Source: a bacterium
GTDB taxonomy: Bacteria > KSB1 > UBA2214
Reading direction: 5' to 3'
DNA: 21,155 bases
NCBI GenBank assembly: GCA_029560815.1
Contig: JAKQKF010000187.1
Span: 1-21,155 of the forward strand
Position 1 is the first letter of the stretch. The number at the start of each line of letters is the position of its first letter. A model generated the notes under the pieces. That model was not told the DNA's origin. It worked only from the letters and a program-made list of their open reading frames with translations, and did no database searches. Shown here piece by piece: positions 1 to 6,332 of this stretch. Made by a program: the position numbers and the translations under genes.

Positions 1-60
1 GGCTTCGTCGAACCAGGGGTTGCGCACCAGATTGTCACGATCACGTCTTGCCAGTAACAT
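1..60 (-). CDS. 5' end of a gene running off the window, possibly small heat-shock protein (Hsp20)
   Basis: Reading the minus strand from position 60, an ATG opens a frame MLLARRDRDNLVRNPWFDEA that runs off the left edge. It is preceded by a near-perfect Shine-Dalgarno site (AAAGGAGGT, complement of 65-73) at a normal distance, so the start is secure. A short basic N-terminus followed by a W/F-D-E patch resembles the opening of Hsp20/alpha-crystallin proteins, but the diagnostic alpha-crystallin domain lies outside the window, so the family name is a guess. Upstream are a sigma54-type promoter candidate and phased repeats, which suggest regulated expression. The gene is divergent from the nitroreductase gene. 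Confidence 0.6.
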   Translation of the reverse strand, partial: MLLARRDRDNLVRNPWFDEA

Positions 61-123
61 ATGTACCTCCTTTTTATTTTTACACTTGCCTGTTAGACCT
101 TTGACGCTTACGCACAGCTTCAT

Positions 124-140
124 TACAAAGAGCGTGCCAA
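124..140 (-). promoter_or_regulatory. Candidate sigma54 (-24/-12) promoter for the leftward gene
   Basis: The minus strand reads TTGGCACGCTCTTTGTA. The sigma54 consensus is TGGCACG-N4-TTGC(A/T). The match is complete, with correct spacing, except for T in place of C in the -12 GC doublet. A transcript would start near 113 and leave a leader of about 53 nt ending in the strong ribosome site before the ATG at 60. Sigma54 promoters need a distant enhancer-binding protein, and suitable repeats lie at 211-274. The weak point is the imperfect -12 GC, which is normally the most conserved part of that element. Confidence 0.5.
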
Positions 141-210
141 AATTGATAAGTCATCTTTATTGCTTGTTTTTATTGCACTTTTCGCTTTTGCAAAACCAAG
201 GGTGTCCTTG

Positions 211-274
211 TGACATCGCGACAGTAAATTTGTCATATTGACAATTTATTGAGCCACATTTGTCATTTTGGCAG
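211..274 (-). promoter_or_regulatory. Three helically phased imperfect palindromes, possible activator-binding array
   Basis: Three related 14-mers begin at 211 (TGACATCGCGACAG), 231 (TGTCATATTGACAA) and 261 (TGTCATTTTGGCAG), giving consensus TGWCATNNYGRCAR. The middle copy is a perfect palindrome, TTGTCA-TAT-TGACAA (230-244). Start-to-start distances of 20 and 30 bp put all copies on one face of the helix. They lie about 100-160 bp upstream of the predicted sigma54 start near 113, which is typical of enhancer sites. They could also act on the rightward promoter at 336-364 or bind a repressor. The binding protein is not identifiable from sequence. Confidence 0.5.
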
Positions 275-335
275 ATTATTCGGGCTTCCGGCCATGCCGG
301 TACGGGGGCATGCCGCGAAAGGCCAATAAAAAGCA

Positions 336-364
336 TTGAGTTATAGTTCCGAAAGTGGTATATT
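336..364 (+). promoter_or_regulatory. Sigma70-type promoter for the nitroreductase gene run
   Basis: TTGAGT (336-341) and TATATT (359-364) are separated by exactly 17 bp. Each hexamer is a close match to TTGACA/TATAAT, and both sit in a locally AT-rich stretch. Transcription would begin near 371, giving a leader of about 97 nt before the ATG at 468. No other good promoter is visible between this site and the nitroreductase start. Confidence 0.6.
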
Positions 365-399
365 GACCGTCAAAACCGGCAGAGGCGGGTCCGATTGCA

Positions 400-458
400 C
401 GCTCCGCATGGAGCGCAACCCTGGAACGGGCCGTCAGCGGCCGGTTTACCATAACCGG
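400..458 (+). promoter_or_regulatory. Leader hairpins ahead of the nitroreductase start
   Basis: Two stem-loops lie in the predicted leader. CGCTCC-GCAT-GGAGCG (400-415) has a tetraloop, with outer TTGC/CAA pairing possible. CCGGTT-TACCAT-AACCGG (441-458) directly precedes and partly covers the only purine-rich candidate ribosome site (GGGA, 457-460) before the ATG at 468. The second hairpin could therefore limit translation initiation. No known riboswitch or protein-binding leader class was recognised. Confidence 0.4.
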
Positions 459-467
459 GAAAATACC

Positions 468-1049
468 ATGTCCATTCCTGTTCGTGTGCCTGAAGCGGAT
501 GTCGATCCCCAGTTTCCGGAGCGCTGGTCGCCGCGGGCTTTTTCCTCGCAGCCGGTGGCGGAAGCCGACCTGCATTCCCTCTTTGAGGCGGCACGCTGGG
601 CGCCGTCGGCCGCCAACTCCCAGCCCTGGCTCTTCCTGGTGGCGGTGACGCCGGAGGATCACGCCCGTTTTCTCGCCCTTCTCAATCCCGGCAACCAGAT
701 CTGGGCCCGCGAGGCTCCGGTGCTGCTCTTTGTGCTGACGCGGCTGCGCAGCGCTTCCGGCCGTGCCATGGAGTGGGGCGCTTTCGACGCCGGAGCGGCC
801 TGGATGGCCCTTGCCCTGCAGGCGCGCAAGCTCGGTCTCTACGCCCACGCCATGGGGGGCTTTGACCGCGAAGGAATCTATGCCCGCCTCAATATCCCGG
901 CTGAGGAGTACCAGGCCCTGGCCGCTGTCGCGGTGGGCTATTACGGTGATCCCGCCCGCCTCAGCGAGGAGCTTCAGCAGCGTGAGCGTCCCTCGCCGCG
1001 CAAGCCGCTTGCGGAGGTCTTTCACTATGGCGCGCTGGGGGAGGAATGA
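468..1049 (+). CDS. Nitroreductase family protein (FMN-dependent oxidoreductase)
   Basis: This is a 193-residue protein of usual nitroreductase length. Its N-terminal part has the family signature: WSPRAF (arginine next to the FMN phosphate) and then AARWAPSAANSQPW, matching the family's A..APSa.N.QPW. A later AMGGFDREGIYARLNIP segment and the AVGYYGDP segment are also typical. Such enzymes are cytoplasmic flavoproteins that use NAD(P)H to reduce nitro groups, quinones or other electrophiles; the substrate cannot be read from sequence. I chose the ATG at 468 because family homology begins there and the frame upstream of it lies in the leader hairpins. The TGA stop overlaps the next gene's ATG (ATGA), so the MFS gene is probably translationally coupled. 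Confidence 0.88.
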   Translation: MSIPVRVPEADVDPQFPERWSPRAFSSQPVAEADLHSLFEAARWAPSAANSQPWLFLVAVTPEDHARFLALLNPGNQIWAREAPVLLFVLTRLRSASGRAMEWGAFDAGAAWMALALQARKLGLYAHAMGGFDREGIYARLNIPAEEYQALAAVAVGYYGDPARLSEELQQRERPSPRKPLAEVFHYGALGEE

Positions 1050-2422
1050 ACTCGGGCCGCGCCCTGCAGCGCGCGGCCCTGGCGGTCGCGATGCTCACCT
1101 CTTTTATCACCCCCTTCATGGGTTCGGCGGTCAACATCGCCCTGCCCGGGATCGGCGCCGAGCTGGGGATGGATGCGGTAATGCTGACCTGGATCGCCTC
1201 CTCCTACATCCTGGCGGCGGTGGTCTTTCTGCTCCCCTTCGGGCGGCTGGCGGACATTTACGGCCGCAAAAAGATTTTCAGCCTCGGCATTCTCTTTTTC
1301 CTCCTCGGCTCCCTGGCAGCGGCTCTCTCCCGCAGCGGGGCGATGCTTCTCGCTGCGCGCGTCATCCAGGGACTGGGGGGCGGACTGGTTTTCGGCACCG
1401 CCACGGCCATTCTCATTTCGGTCTATCCGCCGGAAAAGCGCGGCCACGTCATCGGCTGGAACATCGCCGCGGTCTATATCGGTCTTTCGCTCGGTCCCCC
1501 GGCCGGCGGCTGGATGGTCGGCCAGTTCGGCTGGCGCAGCATCTTCTGGCTCAACAGCATTCTCTGCGCCGTTGTGCTCTGGTTGACCCTCCGCTATCTG
1601 CGGCGGGAGTGGAAGGAAGCGGCGGGCGAGAAATTTGACGCTCCCGGCGCCGCCGCCTACGCCCTCGGCATTGTCGCCCTGATGTACGGCCTCTCCACCC
1701 TGCCCGCGAGCCGCGGCTATGCCGCCCTCGCCGCCGCCGCGGCCGCCCTCGGGCTCTTCATCCACTGGGAGGGGCGCACCAGCACGCCCCTTCTGGAGGT
1801 GCGCCTGCTGCGCGGCAACCGGGTCTTCGCCTTCTCCAACCTCGCCGCCCTCATCAGCTACAGCGCCACCTTCGCGGTCGGCTTTCTGCTCAGCCTCTAC
1901 CTGCAGTACATCAAGGGGCTGACGCCCCAGCAGGCGGGGCTGGTGATGATCTCGCAGCCGGTGATGCAGGCCCTCTTCTCGCCGGTGGCCGGTCGCCTCT
2001 CCGACCGGATCGAGCCGCGCCTGATCGCTTCGGCCGGAATGGCGCTGACGGCGGCGGGACTGGCGCTGCTCTTCTTCCTCGAGCGCACCACCGGGGTGGC
2101 CTATATCAGCCTCAGTCTGGTGGTGCTGGGCATCGGTTTCGGCCTCTTTTCCTCGCCCAATACCAACGCCATTATGGGGGCGGTGGAACGGCGCCAGTTC
2201 AGCGTCGCCTCGGCCACCCTCGCCACCATGCGCATGCTCGGCCAGATGTTCAGCATGGGCATGACCGCCCTGGTCATCGCCCTTTTCGTCGGTCACCGGC
2301 AGATCGGCGCGGAAAACCAGGGAGGCTTTCTAGCCGGCATGCATCTGCTGCTGGGCGGGTTCGCCCTCCTCTCCCTGGCCGGAATTTTCGCCTCGCTGGC
2401 GCGCGGCAAAGTGCACAGATAA
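1046..2422 (+). CDS. MFS drug-resistance-type exporter (DHA2/EmrB-like, about 14 TM)
   Basis: A 458-residue, strongly hydrophobic membrane protein. The first helix carries SFITPFMGSAVNIALPGIGAEL, typical of the DHA2 branch of the major facilitator superfamily. MFS motif A (GRLADIYGRKK) lies at residues 66-76 between helices 2 and 3, and GLGGGLVFGTATAI marks helix 4. GPPAGGWMVGQFGWRSIFWLN matches the helix-5 antiporter motif. Length and helix count fit a proton-driven multidrug or metabolite exporter of the inner membrane. Its start overlaps the nitroreductase stop by 4 nt and follows a GGGGGAGGA ribosome site. The pairing suggests that a modified or toxic compound is both reduced and exported, but that is inference. 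No HlyD/EmrA adaptor or outer-membrane partner is adjacent. Confidence 0.87.
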   Translation: MNSGRALQRAALAVAMLTSFITPFMGSAVNIALPGIGAELGMDAVMLTWIASSYILAAVVFLLPFGRLADIYGRKKIFSLGILFFLLGSLAAALSRSGAMLLAARVIQGLGGGLVFGTATAILISVYPPEKRGHVIGWNIAAVYIGLSLGPPAGGWMVGQFGWRSIFWLNSILCAVVLWLTLRYLRREWKEAAGEKFDAPGAAAYALGIVALMYGLSTLPASRGYAALAAAAAALGLFIHWEGRTSTPLLEVRLLRGNRVFAFSNLAALISYSATFAVGFLLSLYLQYIKGLTPQQAGLVMISQPVMQALFSPVAGRLSDRIEPRLIASAGMALTAAGLALLFFLERTTGVAYISLSLVVLGIGFGLFSSPNTNAIMGAVERRQFSVASATLATMRMLGQMFSMGMTALVIALFVGHRQIGAENQGGFLAGMHLLLGGFALLSLAGIFASLARGKVHR

Positions 2423-2488
2423 GGGTTGTCAGGGAGCGGGATCAGAACCCTGCGCGGGACAGCACAAACGGATTCTGGAGTCGCAGCG

Positions 2489-3433
2489 ATGGATATCTTT
2501 ATTCAGGCGGCCGATATCGTCGCCCCGGTCTTCATCATCGTCTTCATCGGCCTTGCTCTGCGCCGTGCCGGCATGATCGACGCCCATTTCAACACCCTCT
2601 CCTCCAGGCTGGTCTTCATGGTCACCCTGCCCGCCCTTCTGTTCGCCAAGATCTCCTCCACCCGCATCCAGGAACTGATCGACGGGCGCCAGATTCTCTT
2701 CGCCTACATCTTCATCTTCATCTCCTTCGCCATCGCCTGGCTGGTCGGGCTGCGCCTGGCCCGGACCGGGCGCGACCGCGGGGCTTTTATTCAGGGGGCG
2801 TTTCGCGGTAATTTCGCCATCCTCGGCTTCGCGATGCTGAACAATGCCTATGGAGCGGGTGTGCTCGCCCCGGCGGCTGTGGTCCTCGCTGCGATCATGC
2901 CACCCTACAACATCCTGGCGGTGCTGGCGCTCGCGCTGACCCAGAAGAAAGAGCGCAACATCAGCGGCCGCACGATCCTGAAGCAGATCATAACCAACCC
3001 CCTCATCCTCGCCGCCGCCGCCGCCATTCCCTTCTCCCTCTTCCAGATCAGGCTGCCGCAGATGATCCTGACCAGCATCGACCATCTCTCTTCGCTCACC
3101 CTCCCCCTCGCCCTGATCGGCATCGGGGGATCGCTCAGCTTCCGGGGAGTCCGGGAGGATCTCCGGCTCGCCTTTTCCGCCGCCCTGCTCAAGATCGTGC
3201 TGCTGCCCATCCTCGTCATCGCCGCCGCTGTGCACTGGGGCTTTCGCGGCCCGGAGCTGGGGGTGCTCTTCTTTTTCTTCGCCTCACCCACCGCCATCGC
3301 CAGCTATGCCATGGCCGAGGCGATGGGCAGCAACGGCCGTCTGGCCGGCAATATCATCCTCCTGACCACCATGGGAAGCATCTTCACCATCTCCACCGGC
3401 ATCATCATCCTGAAATCGATGGGGGTTTTTTAA
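2489..3433 (+). CDS. AEC family permease (auxin efflux carrier-like transporter)
   Basis: A 314-residue membrane protein with about ten hydrophobic segments. The opening APVFIIVFIGLALRRAGMID, then LSSRLVFMVTLPALLFAKIS, is characteristic of the bacterial AEC/MdcF-like permease family. GAFRGNFAILGFAML matches the conserved region after helix 4, and the C-terminal SPTAIASYAMAEAMG is the usual late motif. Members move organic acids or amino-acid-like anions across the inner membrane; the substrate here is unknown. I chose the ATG at 2489, preceded by GGAG with 8-nt spacing. An upstream TTG at 2426 would add 21 residues with no resemblance to the family. A 66-nt gap separates it from the MFS gene, and the sulfatase follows 18 nt downstream. 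Confidence 0.85.
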   Translation: MDIFIQAADIVAPVFIIVFIGLALRRAGMIDAHFNTLSSRLVFMVTLPALLFAKISSTRIQELIDGRQILFAYIFIFISFAIAWLVGLRLARTGRDRGAFIQGAFRGNFAILGFAMLNNAYGAGVLAPAAVVLAAIMPPYNILAVLALALTQKKERNISGRTILKQIITNPLILAAAAAIPFSLFQIRLPQMILTSIDHLSSLTLPLALIGIGGSLSFRGVREDLRLAFSAALLKIVLLPILVIAAAVHWGFRGPELGVLFFFFASPTAIASYAMAEAMGSNGRLAGNIILLTTMGSIFTISTGIIILKSMGVF

Positions 3434-3451
3434 ACCGCAAGGAGGGATTGC

Positions 3452-4972
3452 ATGCCTGAACCGGTCACCCGCCGCACCTTCCTCCGGCAGGGGGGATCCG
3501 CCCTCGCCGCCGCAGCCATCAGTTCCGCAGCCCTGCAGCCGGGCTGTTCCACCGCGCGGCCTCCCAACCTGATCTTCATCCTCGCCGACGACCTCGGCTG
3601 TGGCGAACTCGGCTGCTACGGCCAGGAAAAGATCCGCACCCCCCATCTGGACCGCATCGCCGCCGAGGGGATGCGCTTCACCCGGCACTACAGCGGCAGC
3701 CCCGTCTGCGCCCCCTCCCGCTGCTCGCTGCTGACCGGGCTGCACACCGGCCACAGTTATATCCGCGACAACGATGAGATGGCCGAACGAGGAGATATCT
3801 GGCGCGATCCCGCCCTCGAGGGTCAGCGTCCGCTCCTGCCGGGAACGCCGACCATCGGCACCGTCCTGCAGCCGGCCGGTTACCGCACCGCCATGATCGG
3901 CAAATGGGGGCTCGGCGGTCCGGGCTCGACCGGCCATCCCAACCGTCAGGGCTTTGACTATTTTTACGGCTACCTCTGCCAGCGCGTCGCCCACAACTAC
4001 TATCCATCCCATCTCTGGCGCAACGAAGCGATGATTCCGCTCGAGGGCAATCCGGGGATCATGCCCCACCAGGGGCTGCCGGCCGGGCTGGATCCCGCGG
4101 ATCCCGCCTCCTACCGCCTCTATGGCGGCGAAGCCTACGCCCCGGATCTGATGGCCGGGGAGGTGCTCTCCTTTATCCGGCAGAACCGCAGCCGCCCCTT
4201 CGCCCTCTTTTTCACTCCGCCGATGCCCCATCTCAGCCTGCAGGTGCCGGAAGAGTCGATCGAGGAGTACGCCGGGCTCTTTCCCGAGCAGTCCTACACC
4301 GGCGACCGCGGCTATCTGCCGCAGCGCCGGCCGCGCGCCGCCTATGCCGCCATGATCACCCGCATGGACGGCTATATCGGCCGCATCCTCGACCTCTTGC
4401 AGGAGCTGGGGATCGACGGCGAGACCCTGCTCTTCTTCACCAGCGACAACGGCCCGACCTTTGCCACCGGCGGTGCCGACCCCGCCTTTTTCAACAGCAG
4501 CGGCGGACTGCGCGGCGGCAAGACCGATCTTTACGAGGGCGGAATCCGCGTCCCCCTGCTCGCGCGCTGGCCGGGTCACATCGCCGCTGGCCGGGTCAGC
4601 GCCCATCCCTGCGCCTTCTGGGATTTCCTCCCCACCCTGGCTGAGGCCGGCCGGGCCACCACCGGTGCAAAGAGCGACGGTCTCTCCCTGCTGCCGCTCC
4701 TGCTCGGCCGCAGCAAAATCCATGAACACGACATGCTCTACTGGGAGTATCACAGCCGTCCCTCGCAGGCAGTGATCAGGGGAAAGTGGAAGGCGCTGCA
4801 CCTGGACATCGGCCGGCCGCAGGAGCGGCTGGAGCTCTACGATCTCGAAGAGGATCCGGGCGAACAGCACGATGACGCCGCGCGCCATCCGCGCATCGCA
4901 GCGGAATTGCACGCCCTGATGGGGGTCCGCACCGTCTCGCCCCTGCCGGCATGGAATTTTCCCCGGGCCTGA
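3452..4972 (+). CDS. Exported sulfatase (arylsulfatase A-type, formylglycine-dependent)
   Basis: A 506-residue alkaline-phosphatase-superfamily sulfatase. The N-terminus carries a twin-arginine export motif (TRRTFLRQGG, residues 6-15) followed by a hydrophobic Ala-rich stretch. A Cys at 32 follows, but the residues before it (QPG) do not form a good lipobox. Metal-site Asp46-Asp47 (ADDLG) are present. The sulfatase signature C-A-P-S-R at 86-90 supplies Cys86 for conversion to formylglycine. Further metal residues occur at Asp332-Asn333 (TSDNGP). The C-terminal LYDLEEDPGEQHD is typical of the family. It hydrolyses sulfate esters outside the cytoplasm; the substrate is unknown. No anaerobic sulfatase-maturating enzyme is in the window. 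The start has an AAGGAGGG ribosome site at 3439-3446. It is the last gene of the rightward run. Confidence 0.9.
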   Translation: MPEPVTRRTFLRQGGSALAAAAISSAALQPGCSTARPPNLIFILADDLGCGELGCYGQEKIRTPHLDRIAAEGMRFTRHYSGSPVCAPSRCSLLTGLHTGHSYIRDNDEMAERGDIWRDPALEGQRPLLPGTPTIGTVLQPAGYRTAMIGKWGLGGPGSTGHPNRQGFDYFYGYLCQRVAHNYYPSHLWRNEAMIPLEGNPGIMPHQGLPAGLDPADPASYRLYGGEAYAPDLMAGEVLSFIRQNRSRPFALFFTPPMPHLSLQVPEESIEEYAGLFPEQSYTGDRGYLPQRRPRAAYAAMITRMDGYIGRILDLLQELGIDGETLLFFTSDNGPTFATGGADPAFFNSSGGLRGGKTDLYEGGIRVPLLARWPGHIAAGRVSAHPCAFWDFLPTLAEAGRATTGAKSDGLSLLPLLLGRSKIHEHDMLYWEYHSRPSQAVIRGKWKALHLDIGRPQERLELYDLEEDPGEQHDDAARHPRIAAELHALMGVRTVSPLPAWNFPRA

Positions 4973-4976
4973 GCAA

Positions 4977-5003
4977 GGCCGGCGAAAATCCGCCGTCCCG
5001 GCC
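4977..5003. other. GC-rich inverted repeat between convergent genes
   Basis: Arms GGCCGG (4977-4982) and CCGGCC (4998-5003) flank an inner GGCG/CGCC pair. It lies between the sulfatase stop (4972) and the mntP stop (5031), where both transcripts must end. There is no T-run on either strand, so it is not a classical intrinsic terminator, but it may act as a stabilising 3' hairpin. Confidence 0.3.
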
Positions 5004-5030
5004 GCAGGTCACGTCAGTTCCGCAGGGGGA

Positions 5031-5597
5031 TCAGGAGAAAAGCTGGAGGTGTTCGAAAAGGATTTTGAGGCCGATGCCGATGAGGATGAGGCCGCCAAGG
5101 ATCTCGACATAGGTGCCCGTATGGGCGGCGGCCCGTTTCCCGAGATAGACCCCGGCCCCGGAGAAGAGAAAGGTGGTAAAGCCGATGATCACCACCGCCG
5201 GGAAGAGGGGCACATGCAGGATGGCGAAACTGAGCCCGACGGCCATGGCGTCGATGCTGGTGGCGAGGGAGAGCAGGAGAAGCATTTTGGGCTCAGCCGC
5301 ATTGACCGGCTTGCCCGCGTCATGGCCGGTAAGGGCCTCATAGATCATGCGCGAGCCGACCAGAGCGAGCAGGCCGAAGGCGATCCAGTGGTCAACCCGC
5401 TCGATATAGACGCGCATGGTCGTGCCGGCGAGCCAGCCGACGACGGGCATCACCGCCTGAAAGAGGCCGAATGAAAAACCGATCCTGAGCCCGTGCGAAC
5501 GGTTGACATCGGGGATGCTCAGTCCGCTGGAGATGGAGACCGCCAGGGCGTCCATGGAGAGGCCGATGGCGATGAGGATAAGGGTTGAAAGTGCCAT
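5031..5597 (-). CDS. mntP: Manganese efflux pump, MntP (YebN/DUF204) family
   Basis: A 188-residue protein with six predicted membrane helices arranged as two inverted halves. Each half has the family's acidic motif: GLSMDALAVS (Asp16) and ATSIDAMAVG (Asp116). The corresponding aspartates in the E. coli protein are needed for Mn(II) export. Length equals that of E. coli MntP. It would sit in the inner membrane and lower cytoplasmic Mn(II). It is the last gene of the leftward series, 72 bp after the rhomboid gene. No good Shine-Dalgarno site precedes the ATG, and the short upstream gap has no room for the yybP-ykoY Mn riboswitch often found before this family. Confidence 0.9.
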   Translation of the reverse strand: MALSTLILIAIGLSMDALAVSISSGLSIPDVNRSHGLRIGFSFGLFQAVMPVVGWLAGTTMRVYIERVDHWIAFGLLALVGSRMIYEALTGHDAGKPVNAAEPKMLLLLSLATSIDAMAVGLSFAILHVPLFPAVVIIGFTTFLFSGAGVYLGKRAAAHTGTYVEILGGLILIGIGLKILFEHLQLFS

Positions 5598-5616
5598 AGA
5601 GTTCGGTAACCAAATT

Positions 5617-5641
5617 AATGCCTGCCTTGGGGGCGGGCGTT
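5617..5641. other. Ten-base-pair stem-loop upstream of mntP
   Basis: AATGCCTGCC (5617-5626), loop TTGGG and GGCGGGCGTT (5632-5641) form a 10-bp stem with two G-T wobbles when read on the plus strand. In the minus-strand RNA of the flanking genes the two wobbles become C-A mismatches, so the structure is weaker there. It lies 20 nt upstream of the mntP start. It could be an operator or a leader element; its function is unknown. Confidence 0.3.
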
Positions 5642-5643
5642 AC

Positions 5644-5679
5644 AAAAAAACGGCTGCAAAGGCTTGAGTTCAAAAGCCG
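5644..5679 (-). terminator. Candidate intrinsic terminator after the rhomboid gene
   Basis: On the minus strand CGGCT (complement of 5675-5679) pairs with AGCCG (complement of 5651-5655), followed at once by seven T residues (5644-5650). The hairpin overlaps the rhomboid stop codon (5670-5672). The loop is long (19 nt), though an inner alternative GGCTT/AAGCC exists. If functional, it would reduce read-through into mntP. Confidence 0.35.
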
Positions 5680-6320
5680 AATTTATGCCGCCGCCTCCAG
5701 ACGAGCATAAAGATCACCCCCGCTGCAAATCCCCCGACATGGGCCAGCCAGGCCACTCCCCCGCTCTGCGCCGATCCCGTCGCGCCGCTGAACAGCTGCA
5801 AGACGAACCAGAATCCCAGCACCAGCACCGCCGGAATAGTGATAACCTGCCAGATGATGACGAGCGGCAGCAGCACCGACACCCGTGCATGGGGAAAGCG
5901 TACCGCGTAGGCCCCGAGCACCCCGGAGATGGCGCCGCTGGCGCCGATCATCGGGATCTGCGAAGAGAGGTCAATGATGTAATGGGAGGCGAAAGCCAGC
6001 ACCCCGCAGAGCAGATAGAAGAGAAGGTAGCGCACCGAGCCCAGCACCGACTCGATATTATCGCCGAAAATGAAGAGATAGAGCATGTTGCCGCCGAGGT
6101 GCATCAACCCCCCGTGCAGGAACATCGAGCTGAAGATGGTGCCGAGGTGGCTGCCGTTGGTGATGTAATAGGGCACCGCTCCGAAATCCAGGATGAACTC
6201 GCCGACCTGGGTGGCGGGGAGAAGGCTCTGGTAGATGAAGATGATCACGTTGGCCGCGATCAGGGAGATGGTCACGACCGGAAAGTGGTGACGGGCATTG
6301 TCATCCCGAATGGGAATCAT
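5670..6320 (-). CDS. Rhomboid family intramembrane serine protease
   Basis: A 216-residue membrane protein with about six helices. Rhomboid features are complete: HLGGNM (His74, Asn78) in the second core helix, GASGAISG with catalytic Ser128, and AHVGGFAAG with catalytic His194. Ser plus His form the dyad that cuts transmembrane segments within the inner membrane. The start follows a GAGGGGG ribosome site that overlaps the stop codon of the M23 gene 12 nt upstream, so the two are probably co-translated. Substrates cannot be inferred. The long MIPIRDDNARHHFPVVT opening before helix 1 is usual for this bacterial subgroup. Confidence 0.92.
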   Translation of the reverse strand: MIPIRDDNARHHFPVVTISLIAANVIIFIYQSLLPATQVGEFILDFGAVPYYITNGSHLGTIFSSMFLHGGLMHLGGNMLYLFIFGDNIESVLGSVRYLLFYLLCGVLAFASHYIIDLSSQIPMIGASGAISGVLGAYAVRFPHARVSVLLPLVIIWQVITIPAVLVLGFWFVLQLFSGATGSAQSGGVAWLAHVGGFAAGVIFMLVWRRRHKFGF

Positions 6321-6332
6321 GGTTTAACCCCC

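Noticed and set aside
20..241. A 73-codon plus-strand ORF across the left control region
   Set aside because: It overlaps the start of the divergent gene, its ribosome site and the sigma54 element, has no ribosome site of its own and no family resemblance.
211..274. A CRISPR array or CIRCE heat-shock operator
   Set aside because: The repeats are only 14 bp with unequal short gaps, and they do not match the CIRCE sequence TTAGCACTC-N9-GAGTGCTAA.
336..467. A 44-residue N-terminal extension of the nitroreductase
   Set aside because: It coincides with the -35/-10 promoter and the leader hairpins. Family similarity begins at the ATG at 468.
1025..2296. Long minus-strand open frame opposite the MFS gene
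   Set aside because: Its product is a low-complexity Glu/Gly/His/Arg-rich shadow. The plus strand clearly encodes a transporter.
4973..5030. A bidirectional intrinsic terminator in the convergent gap
   Set aside because: The inverted repeat lacks a T-run on both strands, so I list it only as a GC-rich inverted repeat.
5598..5669. A yybP-ykoY Mn riboswitch before mntP
   Set aside because: The gap is too short and I could not find the conserved internal loops; only simple stem-loops are present.
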